A DNA stretch of 64,000 nucleotides from an uncultured Alphaproteobacteria bacterium (GTDB lineage Bacteria > Pseudomonadota > Alphaproteobacteria > Rhodobacterales > Rhodobacteraceae), in NCBI GenBank assembly GCA_913051655.1, contig CAJXHI010000001.1, forward strand, positions 1-64,000. Direction: 5' to 3'. A program made the translations under genes and the position numbers. This document shows, piece after piece, positions 48,076 to 57,108 of this stretch. Numbering within the stretch: position 1 is the stretch's first letter; every line of letters starts with the position of its first letter. The notes under the pieces were generated by a model that saw only the letters and a program-made list of their open reading frames with translations, made no database searches and was not told where the DNA came from.

Positions 48076-49239
48076 ATGAAAGAAACATCACAGTTAGAAA
48101 ACTATGAAGTTGGTTTTAACATCCCTGCAAAGCCTGGCATGAATGAAGATGAAATACAAACGCCTTCTCTTGTTCTTGATCTGGATGCGCTGGAGCGCAA
48201 TATCAAGAAAATGGGCGAATATGCTAAAGATCATGGAATGCGCCACCGGACCCATGGCAAAATGCATAAATCTGTGGATATTCAGAAACTACAGCAGGAA
48301 CTTGGCGGGTCATGTGGCGTCTGCTGCCAAAAAGTTTCCGAGGCAGAAGTTTTTGCGCGTGGCGGGATAAAAGACATTTTAGTCTCTAATCAGGTACGTG
48401 AACCCACGAAAATCGATCGTCTTGCGCGTATCCCAAAATTGGGGGCGCGTACGATTTGTTGTGTTGATGATCTACCTAATGTGGCGGACTTGTCTAAGGC
48501 GGCACGAAGAAATGGGACACAGATTGAATGCCTTGTCGAAATTGATTGTGGTGCAGGTCGGTGTGGCGTGACGTCGACGTCAGCTGTTGTGGAAATAGCC
48601 AAAGCTATTGATGCAGCTGAAAGGCTTAAATTCACGGGTGTTCAAGCCTACCAAGGCGCCATGCAGCATCTCGACAGTTATGATGAACGTGAGGAAAAAA
48701 TTGCGATTTCTGTCGCTATGGTCAGAGATGCGGTGAATACATTGAAAGCCGAAGGTTTGGATTGCGACATCGTTGGCGGTGGCGGAACTGGCTCGTACTA
48801 TTTTGAAGCCAATTCTGCCGTTTATAACGAACTTCAGTGCGGATCATACGCATTTATGGATGCCGCTTATGGTCGGATCCTCGATAAAAACGGAAACCGT
48901 ATTGATCAGGACGAATGGGAGAACGCCTTATTCATTCTAACATCTGTCATGAGTCATGCAAAAACCGACAGAGCCATAGTGGATGCAGGTCTAAAAGTAC
49001 AATCTGTAGATTCAGGTCTACCCATCATTTTTGGGCGCGACAATGTGGAATATGTGAAATGTACTGATGAGCACGGGGTTGTACTGGATCCAAATGCTGT
49101 ACTGAAGATTAACGAAAAGTTAAAATTAGTGCCAGGTCATTGTGATCCAACAGCAAACTTACATGACTGGTATGTTGGAATACGAAATGGCGTTGTCGAA
49201 TGCGTCTGGCCGGTATCAGCGAGGGGATATGCTTATTAA
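48076..49239 (+). CDS. bhcC: Beta-hydroxyaspartate aldolase (BhcC; D-threonine-aldolase family)
   Basis: A full-length 387-residue fold-type III PLP enzyme. The N-terminus has IQTPSLVLDLDALERNI; the Schiff-base Lys lies in HRTHGKMHKS (Lys62). LVEIDCGAGRCGV, VQAYQGAMQH, VGGGGTGSYYFEA and LQCGSYAFMDAAYG follow, and the metal-binding C-terminus LVPGHCDPTANLHDWYVG is intact. It splits or forms (2R,3S)-beta-hydroxyaspartate from glycine and glyoxylate. It is the only open gene of the bhc operon: regulator, A, B and D are broken. The usual Pro before the catalytic His (RPH) is Thr here, a possible sign of early drift. Confidence 0.85.
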   Translation: MKETSQLENYEVGFNIPAKPGMNEDEIQTPSLVLDLDALERNIKKMGEYAKDHGMRHRTHGKMHKSVDIQKLQQELGGSCGVCCQKVSEAEVFARGGIKDILVSNQVREPTKIDRLARIPKLGARTICCVDDLPNVADLSKAARRNGTQIECLVEIDCGAGRCGVTSTSAVVEIAKAIDAAERLKFTGVQAYQGAMQHLDSYDEREEKIAISVAMVRDAVNTLKAEGLDCDIVGGGGTGSYYFEANSAVYNELQCGSYAFMDAAYGRILDKNGNRIDQDEWENALFILTSVMSHAKTDRAIVDAGLKVQSVDSGLPIIFGRDNVEYVKCTDEHGVVLDPNAVLKINEKLKLVPGHCDPTANLHDWYVGIRNGVVECVWPVSARGYAY

Positions 49240-50280
49240 TCACGTAGCTATCTTCTGAGTCACTATATGTAATGTGCCTACAATTGATTTATTATCAGGA
49301 TACTTGCGGATTATCAGCGCGATCTCTAATGTCCTGCTATTCAGCGCGTTTACAAAGCCAACAAAATAAGATTTGATGTCTCGCCCAGATCCAGTCTGAT
49401 AGGGATCAAAATCTGAAGCAATTTGAAATTCTCCAGTGAAACGTAAGGCCATCGGACATGAAGATGCGCTGTTTAGAGTTAAAGGTGGGTTGGATTAAGC
49501 GGGTATAAGCTTTGGGCTCAAGGCTGGAGGCTACTGGCCGCAAAATTTTAAAAAATGGAGGTTGATCAACCATTGGTCGACAGTATTTTTTTTGACCGTC
49601 ATACAGGTATGATCAAGACGATAGTCGGAGGGATACTGCTGACAACGCTGCGTATGGCCGCAGCGTGATCCATGTCAATCAAAGATATAGCGCGCAAAAA
49701 TGGCAAAATTATAAGCGTGATAGTTTTATGCTTTTAAGCAATGTTTCAGCCAAGCGTCGCATTAGAGAACCATGATTTTGAAAAAGTCATGGGCTGGAAG
49801 TGTCACCTCGTAGTGCTTCCCAATGTTGAAAAGGTGCCAAATGAAGCAGGTCTTCCGTTTGAATTGGCTGAGCTTGACGGTATGGGCGTGGGGGATGTTA
49901 TTATTTCGATCACCAGTGCGTAATAAGCATCTTTTAGAGCGCAGCATGTCAACGCGGCGCAGAAAGCGCCCAATTAGGAAACAAAAGGCAAGCAAGAAGT
50001 CGAAGCCAAGCTTTTGAAACAAGCAACCATATTCACAGATTAAGTTACACAATCAATCAGGATCGGAGAAGCGCAGCCCGTTATTGGTGAAGGCCTCATC
50101 AAAGGCAGCGATATCGTAGAAATCGGTAACGTTTTCAACGGTATTGATACAGATCGGAGTACTAATGAAGAAATCAAGTTGTTTGATGGGACCCGTGTTG
50201 TTCTGCAAGATCTTGCTGTTGCCGCCTCAGTGGTGGAGCTTGCTACTGCGCGAGAAAGTGCAGTTAAAATTGATATTTGA
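49229..50280 (+). pseudogene. bhcD: Decayed iminosuccinate reductase (BhcD; ornithine-cyclodeaminase family)
   Basis: ATGCTTATT at 49229 overlaps the bhcC end by eleven bases, as expected for bhcD (MLI start). About 200 bases of unrelated text follow. Then the frame resumes as KAIGHEDALFRVKGGLD, stop, AGISFGLKAGGYWPQNF, later SIFFDRHTGMIKTIVGGILL with TTLRMAAA, NHDFEKVMGWKCH, NEAGLPFELAELDGMGVGDV with IISITSA, KGKQEVEAKLLKQATIFTD, QSIRIGEAQ, and FDGTRVVLQDLAVAASVVEL to the stop at 50280. Several stops and frame changes and loss of the Rossmann glycine region make it non-functional. Confidence 0.85.
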
Positions 50281-50442
50281 GATCATCGCGGGGGTTTACG
50301 GTTTATCTTAGTGTACAGAACAAAAATTACCATGTAATACGCCATACTTAGAAATAAATTTTGGATAAACCTCTCAAGAATCATATTGCTGGTTTCACTG
50401 GGTCTGGTGTGCCTAAATTTAGTAAATTTAAAGAATCAACCT

Positions 50443-51672
50443 TCAATTTCGGGCGCTTTGCACCCAACTAACGATAACTTTACGAGATGCGTCATTCATC
50501 AGAATAGAATTGGGTGGTGGCATCGCACGGCTCAAACCAGCCTGTAGATATATCTGTTCTGCGTAACTTGCTACATCACTTTTAGTCTCTAGAACCACAT
50601 TTTTAGGGGGCCACCGGATCCCCGCCCACGTAGGTTCGCGGGCGTGGCACATCGAGCAATTGCCAATCACAGTTTCATAGGCTTCGGCAAAACCCTCTGC
50701 TGTCGCAAATTTTTGTTCATATGGCGTTAAGGGGCGCGCTTCAGCTTCTTCAAGACTTTGATGAAGCGGCGCTGTGGACAGCCATGCAATCAAAATCAAA
50801 ATCAATACCGTCACGGCCCATGTCCAATGCGGTCCACGACCCGTTTTGTGCATCGTATTAAAATAGTGACGGATCGTTACGCCAGTCAAAAAAATCAAGC
50901 TTGCAATGATCCATGAATAGTCTGTTCCAAAAGCCAGAGGGTAATGATTTGACAGCATAAGGAAAACAACGGGCAATGTGAGGTAATTATTATGAGTAGA
51001 GCGCACCTTTGCGATTTTTCCGTATTTCGCATCTGGCAAACGTCCTGCTTTCAAGTCAGCCACAACGATACGCTGATTTGGCATGATCTGAAAAAAAACG
51101 TTTGCGGTCATAATTGTTGCCGTAAATGCCCCAAGGTGTAGTAAAGCTGCTCGGCCGGTAAAAATCTGATTATAACCCCACGACATAGCAACTAGGACGA
51201 TAAATAATAATAACATCAAAGTCGTTGGATGATCTGCCAATTTAGATTTACACATTTGATCATAAAGAAGCCAGCCGAATGCTAGCGATCCACCAGATAT
51301 CAAGATCCCTTGCCAAAGTGTCAGATCTGCTTTGTTCGGATCGAGTAGGAAAAGCTCACCTCCCACCCAATATACGATCATTAGAAGTGCTGCCCCCGAA
51401 AGCCAGGTGGAATAGCTTTGCCATTTATGCCATGTCAAATGTTCTGGCAATTTTGAGGGGGCAACCATATATTTCACGGTGTGGTAAAACCCCCCTCCGT
51501 GGACTTCCCATTCTTCGCCTGAAGCACCCTCTGGAAGTGAATGGACAGGCTTCAGCATTAGGTCGAGTGCGATAAAATAGAAAGACGCTCCGATCCATGC
51601 CATGGCTGTCACCACGTGTAACCAACGCACTGAGAACGCAACCCAATCCCAAATCACCGCGATATCATACAT
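50443..51672 (-). CDS. puuD: Membrane-bound urate hydroxylase PuuD
   Basis: A 409-residue protein with about eight transmembrane helices. It has the PuuD start VRWLHVVTAMAWIGASFYFI and the loop EEWEVHGGGFYHTVKYMVAP. Then come HLTWHKWQSYSTWLSG, FFQIMPNQRIVVADLKAG and SNHYPLAFG; the C-terminal cytochrome c domain has the haem motif CSMCH (near residue 343). It oxidises urate to 5-hydroxyisourate with electrons passed to cytochrome c. GGAGCGAGTAA precedes the ATG. The hydroxyisourate hydrolase and ureidoglycine aminohydrolase genes are within 8 kb. A LysR gene is divergent from it. Confidence 0.9.
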   Translation of the reverse strand: MYDIAVIWDWVAFSVRWLHVVTAMAWIGASFYFIALDLMLKPVHSLPEGASGEEWEVHGGGFYHTVKYMVAPSKLPEHLTWHKWQSYSTWLSGAALLMIVYWVGGELFLLDPNKADLTLWQGILISGGSLAFGWLLYDQMCKSKLADHPTTLMLLLFIVLVAMSWGYNQIFTGRAALLHLGAFTATIMTANVFFQIMPNQRIVVADLKAGRLPDAKYGKIAKVRSTHNNYLTLPVVFLMLSNHYPLAFGTDYSWIIASLIFLTGVTIRHYFNTMHKTGRGPHWTWAVTVLILILIAWLSTAPLHQSLEEAEARPLTPYEQKFATAEGFAEAYETVIGNCSMCHAREPTWAGIRWPPKNVVLETKSDVASYAEQIYLQAGLSRAMPPPNSILMNDASRKVIVSWVQSARN

Positions 51673-51722
51673 TTACTCGCTCCAATGTTTCTCTTTGATA
51701 ATCCCTAGCTGAAAGTTGTTTA

Positions 51723-51740
51723 TTCTGATATGCAACAGAA
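51723..51740. promoter_or_regulatory. Possible LysR operator between puuD and its divergent regulator
   Basis: The 97-base gap contains the dyad TTCTG-N8-CAGAA (51723-51740), overlapped by GTTG...CAAC (51715-51736). Its place in a short divergent gap fits a LysR-type autoregulatory site that also controls puuD. Shown only by symmetry and position. Confidence 0.35.
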
Positions 51741-51769
51741 TTGTAAACAGTATCAAATAAAACAAAATA

Positions 51770-52699
51770 ATGTCATATGTAAATAATATCCGTACTTTTG
51801 TTCGTGTTTATGAACTTGGCAATATGTCAGCGGCAGGTCGTGACCTTCGAATTTCGCCAGCAGTGACTTCGACACGCATTTCTCAACTTGAAGAACATCT
51901 GGGTGTGCGCCTTTTCCATCGCACAACACGTAATCTGACTCCTACTGAGCAGGGTAAAAATTTTTATCGCGGTGCAATGAGTATTTTAGATTCGATTGAA
52001 TTGGCAGAAGCGCAAATCACCGATATGACAGAAAATTTGAAAGGCTCACTTTATATTGCAGCCCCTTTGGGTGTAGGACGGCGGTTAGTAGCGCCGAAAA
52101 TTCCAGATTTTCTTGCCCGATATCCGGAAATCATTGTTAGATTACGACTATCTGACAGAAAGATTGACCTTACAACAGAAGGACTTGACCTTGCATTTTT
52201 CTTAGGTCACCCAGAAGATAGCAATCTTCGTATTCGCAAAATCGCGGATATTGATCGCGTTCTTTGTGCGGCACCGGAGTATATCGAACGCAAGGGAATG
52301 CCAATGAATGGGGATGACCTGGTGAATAATCGCCATGAGTGTCTGAACTTGCGCTTCCCTGGTGCCTCAGAATTCCAATGGCAGCTTTTGACAAAAGAGG
52401 GTCCAAAGCGCTTTCGTATTTCCGGACATTATGAATCGGACGATGGAGATGTTTTAACTGATTGGGCATTGGCAGGACATGGAATTGTTTTAAAGCCGAT
52501 CTTTGAAATTATAGATCACTTAAAATCTGGCCGCCTTGTTAAGGTCGCAAAAAATACGCCACCAGTAGCGGTGCAGATGGCCTGCCTTTTTACGCACCGC
52601 CGTATGCAGGACCCTAAAACGCGTCTTTTTATGGAGTTTATGATCGAACGCGTTGGTGAGATGATCAAGTCATCTGGCAGCGTACAGTATCTTTCTTAA
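51770..52699 (+). CDS. LysR family transcriptional regulator, likely for purine catabolism
   Basis: A 309-residue LTTR. The helix-turn-helix is in residues 1-60 ([39 protein letters not shown]-like text). The effector domain follows ([58 protein letters not shown]). It is of the DmlR/AaeR branch that has the LFHRTTR.L..TE phrase. It is divergent from puuD, and its 3' end overlaps the convergent hydroxyisourate hydrolase gene by four bases. Control of urate oxidation is inferred from position. Confidence 0.85.
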   Translation: MSYVNNIRTFVRVYELGNMSAAGRDLRISPAVTSTRISQLEEHLGVRLFHRTTRNLTPTEQGKNFYRGAMSILDSIELAEAQITDMTENLKGSLYIAAPLGVGRRLVAPKIPDFLARYPEIIVRLRLSDRKIDLTTEGLDLAFFLGHPEDSNLRIRKIADIDRVLCAAPEYIERKGMPMNGDDLVNNRHECLNLRFPGASEFQWQLLTKEGPKRFRISGHYESDDGDVLTDWALAGHGIVLKPIFEIIDHLKSGRLVKVAKNTPPVAVQMACLFTHRRMQDPKTRLFMEFMIERVGEMIKSSGSVQYLS

Positions 52700-53049
52700 C
52701 TGCCACGGTATGTGGAATAGCCGAAGGGCGACAAAAGTAAAGGTACATGATAGTGAACGGCCTCTGACATTGTAAAGCGAATGGGTATATCGCTTAGAAA
52801 ATGAGGCCCTTCTATTCTTTGATCTGTTGCCGTCAAGTAAGGCCCAGCGTGAAAAACTAACTCATATCCTCCTAGCTCAAAACGTGCTGCTGGTAAAATA
52901 TGTTCGTCGGTGCGCCCGTCGTCATTTGTGACAGCGTTTCCAACCAAATGCCGTTCCCCGTCAAGTATTTGATATAGGTCTATACCTAATCCTTTGACCG
53001 GACGCCCTCGTGCTGTGTCAAGGACATGAGTTGTAAGATAGCCAGTCAT
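52696..53049 (-). CDS. uraH: 5-hydroxyisourate hydrolase (transthyretin-like)
   Basis: A 117-residue protein with the HIUase signature: [20 protein letters not shown] at the N-terminus (catalytic His9 region), TNDDGRTDE (catalytic Arg), and the C-terminal [18 protein letters not shown] with the diagnostic YRGS tail. It hydrolyses 5-hydroxyisourate, the PuuD product, to OHCU. A GGGAGTCTGCCA site precedes the ATG. OHCU decarboxylase and allantoinase are not in the window. Confidence 0.92.
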   Translation of the reverse strand: MTGYLTTHVLDTARGRPVKGLGIDLYQILDGERHLVGNAVTNDDGRTDEHILPAARFELGGYELVFHAGPYLTATDQRIEGPHFLSDIPIRFTMSEAVHYHVPLLLSPFGYSTYRGS

Positions 53050-53597
53050 TGGCAGACTCCCAGTAATTTGACTTGGTCTAAACTAATATTGCCAAATGAT
53101 GCAAAGATAGTTGGGCTCAAGGCAGCTTAAGATCTTTTTTGAAATAAAAGTCTACCTTTTTCAATTACTCCAAGTTTTGTTTCTTAAAGTGTTCGTGAGT
53201 TCAGAAATTTGATCACAATATTTATTCGAAGATGAAGCTTCGTGCATTTTGCTTCATAGTGACTAAAGTACTTCTGGACATCCCAGTGAATTTTTGTTGC
53301 ATTTTATTAAATTAATTATTTTTGACATCATGAGACCGATAATTTTCATCAGTAATGCAAAAAACCTTTTAAATTCCTTGGGTGCGGCAATAGTTACCTA
53401 TAACGCTGTTGTAGAAGTGGACTTTTCCGAGGCTGTCTCAGCAACTGAAATCAAGACATGGAAAATAAAAATTTAAATGTCGAACGCAGGCAGACACACA
53501 GGTCGGGTCTAAACTTACAGCGTGCCGTTTTTTTATTTCGCGAGTTTTGAATTAGACAGAAGCCGTTTGCAATGCTTTTAAAGATGACAAATTGTTT
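53050..53597. other. Intergenic region without recognisable content
   Basis: About 550 AT-rich bases upstream of uraH. The only open stretch of note (60 codons, 53294-53476 rightward) has no ribosome binding site and no family resemblance. The left part should contain the uraH promoter. Confidence 0.5.
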
Positions 53598-54539
53598 TTA
53601 CCAAAGATCCAATCCAAGAAGCTTTCTTCCCAAAGGGTTTAGATAGGCTTTTCCATAGGATCGTTTTTCCCAGTCACGCGGATCGCCAGGAAAATCTGGG
53701 CGCGCTGGCGGTTCGATGTCATTCCACAAACGCACACGTTCCAAACGTTCCTCTTCCTTATGCTGATTAGCCGGATACATGGAAATATATTGTGCCATTC
53801 GCACCCGATTTTCTGCATGATTAGGACGCACCCCGTGGGCCAGAAGCGAGTTAAATATCAATAAATCACCGACCGACAGATCAACATTTTCCCGTGATAG
53901 CCCAGTCATGTCTGGGCAAATCAGATCGCGGTCTACGGGTTGTGTTTTGACCCATTCCTCAAAGTTCTGGAATAAATAGGGGACCGCCTGAAAACCGCCT
54001 GTTTCGATATCTTGCTCTTTGATAGACAGAACACCTTGCACACCAATGGGAAATGGGCGCGCATTCATATCAACATCCCAGTGGATGAAGCCGTCTGGCT
54101 TACCTTTGACTTTTTTTGGCGGGTTAATATTGGCTCGATCAATAGCGACCCAAAGGTCTTCTCTGTCCCAAATATCGACAAAAGCGTCATAGACCCTTTG
54201 GGCCATTCTGTTGTCCCACATATATTGGTGGTGATAAATCTCTGTCATCCCTACATTGTTTAATTCAGGGCGTACATGGGGACGGCGCTCTGGTTCATAC
54301 CAGGTTGACGGATCATTCGGGTCTTTGTCGTCAAATTCCCAAAGCACCTCTTCAAGTCTTTTTGCTGCTTCGCAGGAAATAGCACTCCTTACGATGACAT
54401 ATCCTCTGGTAATCCAATGATTCCAATCGTCCTCACTCAAAACTCTAAGCGGAAGGTTTTTTTGGATCTCTTTGAGCTGTGTTGTGGCATTCGCTGAAAT
54501 AGGATGGCTAATGTCAGCACCCGTTACTTCTTTATTCAT
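53598..54539 (-). CDS. Phytanoyl-CoA dioxygenase (PhyH) family protein
   Basis: A 313-residue Fe(II)/2-oxoglutarate oxygenase. The iron triad appears as FIHWDVDMNARPFP (His, Asp; about residues 150-152) and LLAHGVRPNHAENR (distal His near 229, with the 2-oxoglutarate Arg following). It is longer than the copy at 29.8 kb and belongs to a different PhyH subgroup (TRGYVIVRSAISCEAAKRLE start; IPLDD replaced by GVQGVLSIKEQD). Substrate unknown. It stands at the right edge of the decayed galactonate locus, transcribed in the same direction. Confidence 0.78.
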   Translation of the reverse strand: MNKEVTGADISHPISANATTQLKEIQKNLPLRVLSEDDWNHWITRGYVIVRSAISCEAAKRLEEVLWEFDDKDPNDPSTWYEPERRPHVRPELNNVGMTEIYHHQYMWDNRMAQRVYDAFVDIWDREDLWVAIDRANINPPKKVKGKPDGFIHWDVDMNARPFPIGVQGVLSIKEQDIETGGFQAVPYLFQNFEEWVKTQPVDRDLICPDMTGLSRENVDLSVGDLLIFNSLLAHGVRPNHAENRVRMAQYISMYPANQHKEEERLERVRLWNDIEPPARPDFPGDPRDWEKRSYGKAYLNPLGRKLLGLDLW

Positions 54540-54699
54540 TTAAACGTTCTCCACTAGGGAAGCCTATTATCCTCAAACCTTTGAAGAAAAATAATAAAAA
54601 CTTTAGCGAGAGTCACGCGTTTTGATGGTATTGGAACCGCCAAAAACTGGTTAATAGAGACGTGAGTGATATTCGGCAACGCCCAATTTTTGATCAGTT

Positions 54700-54993
54700 T
54701 TGCACCTAAGAACGTTGGAAGATATATTGAGGCATCCAATCTTCAATAGAAATCAAGGCAAAATCAGCCCCTTGCAAGGCAAGACGCAAATCATTCTCAA
54801 CATGGAGGGTTTGCTCCAAATAATGAGCTTTCATAAATTTATGCGTCATGGAAATTGTGTGATCCGCAGGAGCGTTATTAATATCATTCAGTACAATTTC
54901 CGCATTACGCAGATGAGCCGAGGGAAAAATACCCCCAATCATACCAGTGCCAAATTTCGATGAGTCAGCACTGACCAAAACAATTTTTGTCAC
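54700..54993 (-). pseudogene. N-terminal fragment of a glycoside hydrolase family 4 enzyme
   Basis: The open piece starts TKIVLVSADSSKFGTGMIGG and continues AEIVLNDIN, SMTHKFMKAHYLEQTLHVEN, DLRLALQGADFALISIE. This is the NAD-binding start of GH4 alpha-galactosidase/glucosidases (KIVLVGAGS..FG....DI...LND, ALRGADFV). Instead of continuing into the EIGD..YGENGGPGG region it reads WMPQYIFQRS and stops. More than three quarters of the gene is missing. Probably part of the same lost galactoside pathway as its neighbours. Confidence 0.7.
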
Positions 54994-55088
54994 GTGGAGT
55001 TTCAGTGTATAATGAACCTAAGATGCGTACGGCTTTCTGTGTCAGATCGAGGCAAACCGAGCACAGCTTTACTATTTTGAATTACCGT

Positions 55089-55412
55089 CTAATTGTGTCG
55101 CTTTTCAAGCTCTCCAAAGCGCCCTACACTCTTTGTCGCTAAAATCACCTGGGGATCACAATTTGAAGATACCACAACTTTCCCAACAACATCACGGGTC
55201 CGGCGGACATCGCTAACCGTCAGCACAGTCCCTGCACCTACTATTGCGTGATCGCCAAACTCTTGAACAATCGCCGCGATGATTTCAAATGGCTCAGGCG
55301 AATTCACGGTTACCTCTATTTTTATTACGACACAACGCAATAGAACCCCGGTAATTTCAGCCGCTTCATATGGACAAACCCCGCGCAGAATTGCAATAAT
55401 ATTTCGGCTCAT
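55089..55412 (-). pseudogene. dgoA: Truncated 2-dehydro-3-deoxy-6-phosphogalactonate aldolase
   Basis: The reading frame begins RNIIAILRGVCPYEAAEITG, with VIKIEVTVNSPEPFEIIAAI, DHAIVGAGTVLTVSDVRRTR and VSSNCDPQVILATKSVG. These are the first half of KDPGal/KDPG aldolases; the family's catalytic Glu (IEV) is present and the catalytic Lys (normally SPN.DP, then FTPTE) comes just before the break. After residue ~95 the sequence becomes unrelated (RFGELEKRHN) and stops, so half of the barrel is lost. It follows dgoK in the operon by eight bases. Confidence 0.8.
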
Positions 55413-55420
55413 CAGCGCAC

Positions 55421-56341
55421 CTACTGCAGCGCCTTGTGAGCAACCCTCAAACCTTCAAGGGCCATATCGTCATCGCGTAACATCCGACAGGACAGTCCCT
55501 GTGCCTTTAACGCAATTGCATAAAGTCCGCTCAATTTGGGCGCACCAATTGCCACCAGATCTTGACCCAGCCAATACGGCTTAGCACCCGAAAGCTCCAG
55601 ACCGATTAAATATCCCGAAAGGCGCGCTCGCGCCACATCTGCAGGCATTTCGTTGATAAGCCCCTCTGCGCGCAAACCGAAAAGACGTGCACTGAGCTTG
55701 TGGGGCGAACTGATTGCATCATCTACTGCCTCGAGAAAATCGGGTTCTGACCAGCCCGGATCGGCAACAGAATATTTTAGAACAGACTGCCTGCTCAACA
55801 AATAATAAAGTTCACCAGTCATAAAGGTGCGAAAATTAACGATTTCTTTGGCGCTGATTCGCACCCATTTTGTATGTGTGCCAGCTAAGCATAGAACGCC
55901 ATCAAATTGTGGGTGGGTATTCAAAAATCCTGCAATTTGGGTTTCTTCGCCGCGTACGACGTCTGCAGGTTTCTTCTGTTTGACGCCCGGCATTACGTGA
56001 AGGTTAAACCGTTCATCACCTTGAGGAATGATCGTAACTGCCTGATAAAGGTTCAGAGGATGGCAAGGAACAGAAAGATAAGGCGCTTCTTGCCACCCTT
56101 GCTTAGCACAAATCATCCCACAGGCGAGGACTGGAATATTTTGCTCATTCCATAAGAACGGTTCAGCCAATTTGATGAAAAAGCTATAAAATTGATCGGC
56201 GTCCAATTGTGCTATGTTACACTTACTGCTCACTTCGCCCAGCACTGTACCATCTGCATGCATCAACCAAATCCGCAAACGTGAAGTGCCACAATCAACA
56301 GCTAGCCATGTTGATGTTTCTGAACGCAATGAAATATTCAT
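55421..56341 (-). CDS. dgoK: 2-dehydro-3-deoxygalactonokinase
   Basis: A 306-residue sugar-acid kinase starting MNISLRSETSTWLAVDCGTS; the ATG overlaps the upstream SDR stop as ATGA. Family phrases: AVDCGTSRLRIWLM (ASKHA phosphate loop), PVLACGMICAKQGW, VMPGVKQK and DVVRGEETQIAGFL, LAGTHTKWVRI, FMTGELYYLLSRQS and RLSGYLIGLE. It phosphorylates 2-dehydro-3-deoxygalactonate for the De Ley-Doudoroff pathway. The next enzyme, the aldolase, is truncated, so the product has no local fate. Confidence 0.85.
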   Translation of the reverse strand: MNISLRSETSTWLAVDCGTSRLRIWLMHADGTVLGEVSSKCNIAQLDADQFYSFFIKLAEPFLWNEQNIPVLACGMICAKQGWQEAPYLSVPCHPLNLYQAVTIIPQGDERFNLHVMPGVKQKKPADVVRGEETQIAGFLNTHPQFDGVLCLAGTHTKWVRISAKEIVNFRTFMTGELYYLLSRQSVLKYSVADPGWSEPDFLEAVDDAISSPHKLSARLFGLRAEGLINEMPADVARARLSGYLIGLELSGAKPYWLGQDLVAIGAPKLSGLYAIALKAQGLSCRMLRDDDMALEGLRVAHKALQ

Positions 56342-57108
56342 CCCGTCACCACCACAACGACATCTACAACAAGCGCTTGCCCAGTCATCGTGCGACTCAC
56401 ATTTGATGCCAAAAACAATTCCGTACCCAAAATATCGTTTGGTACAAGCGGCGCTGGCAGGCACTGGCGTTCCAAATTAGATTTTATTCCGTCTTCTGTG
56501 ACCCAAATGTCTTTTTGCCTCCCTGTCATTACCCAACCAGGCAATACTGCATTAACCCGAATGTTGTCGGGCCCTAATTCACCGGCCAAAGATCGTGTTA
56601 AGCCTGTTATCGCAGATTTAGTTGCAGCATAAACCGGGTAACCTGCATTGCCCATTAGGTAAGATATCGATGAAAAATTAATAATTGCACCACCACCAAT
56701 GGTGCACATATCTTTAAGGACTGATTGCGCTGTAAAAAAATGTGGCCGGAGGTTCATCGCAATGTTCTGGTCAAACGGCGCCAGGCTGTAATTTTCTGAA
56801 CTATGGCGAGTATCAATAGCTGTATTGTTAATCAAAATCGAAATTGCTCCATGTCTTTCAGCCGCAGTTTGAAGTGCACTTTTCAATTGCGTGATATTTG
56901 AAAAATCAAAAGGCAGGAAAACGGGAGGATTGGCATATTTTACTGAAAGTTTAGCAACTAAGCTATTTGCATTTGAACACTGCTCAAACGTAACTTTGGC
57001 GCCTTGGGCGACAAAGCCTTCTGTAAGTGCGGCACCTATCCCTGCCCCACCACCAGTTATAAATACCGATGCCCCTTTTAAATCGTGAAATGTACTACTG
57101 TGTGTCAT
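56338..57108 (-). CDS. Short-chain dehydrogenase/reductase, probable sugar dehydrogenase
   Basis: A 256-residue SDR. Cofactor motif TGGGAGIG at residues 18-25, ILINNTAIDTRH, catalytic Ser in INFSSISYL and Tyr-Lys in YPVYAATKSAIT, then VNAVLPGWVMTGRQ. The C-terminus reads ALVVDVVVVVTG where homologues have VVDGGVVVTG, a two-residue change in a structural loop. Similar SDRs oxidise D-galactose or L-fucose to the lactone; the ATGA overlap with dgoK supports galactose. An upstream 40-codon ORF ends within its start codon. Confidence 0.75.
   Translation of the reverse strand: MTHSSTFHDLKGASVFITGGGAGIGAALTEGFVAQGAKVTFEQCSNANSLVAKLSVKYANPPVFLPFDFSNITQLKSALQTAAERHGAISILINNTAIDTRHSSENYSLAPFDQNIAMNLRPHFFTAQSVLKDMCTIGGGAIINFSSISYLMGNAGYPVYAATKSAITGLTRSLAGELGPDNIRVNAVLPGWVMTGRQKDIWVTEDGIKSNLERQCLPAPLVPNDILGTELFLASNVSRTMTGQALVVDVVVVVTG

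Noticed and set aside
49240-49452. A 70-codon minus-strand ORF after bhcC
   Set aside because: No ribosome site or recognisable family; it sits within the scrambled 5' part of bhcD and is better explained as part of that lesion.
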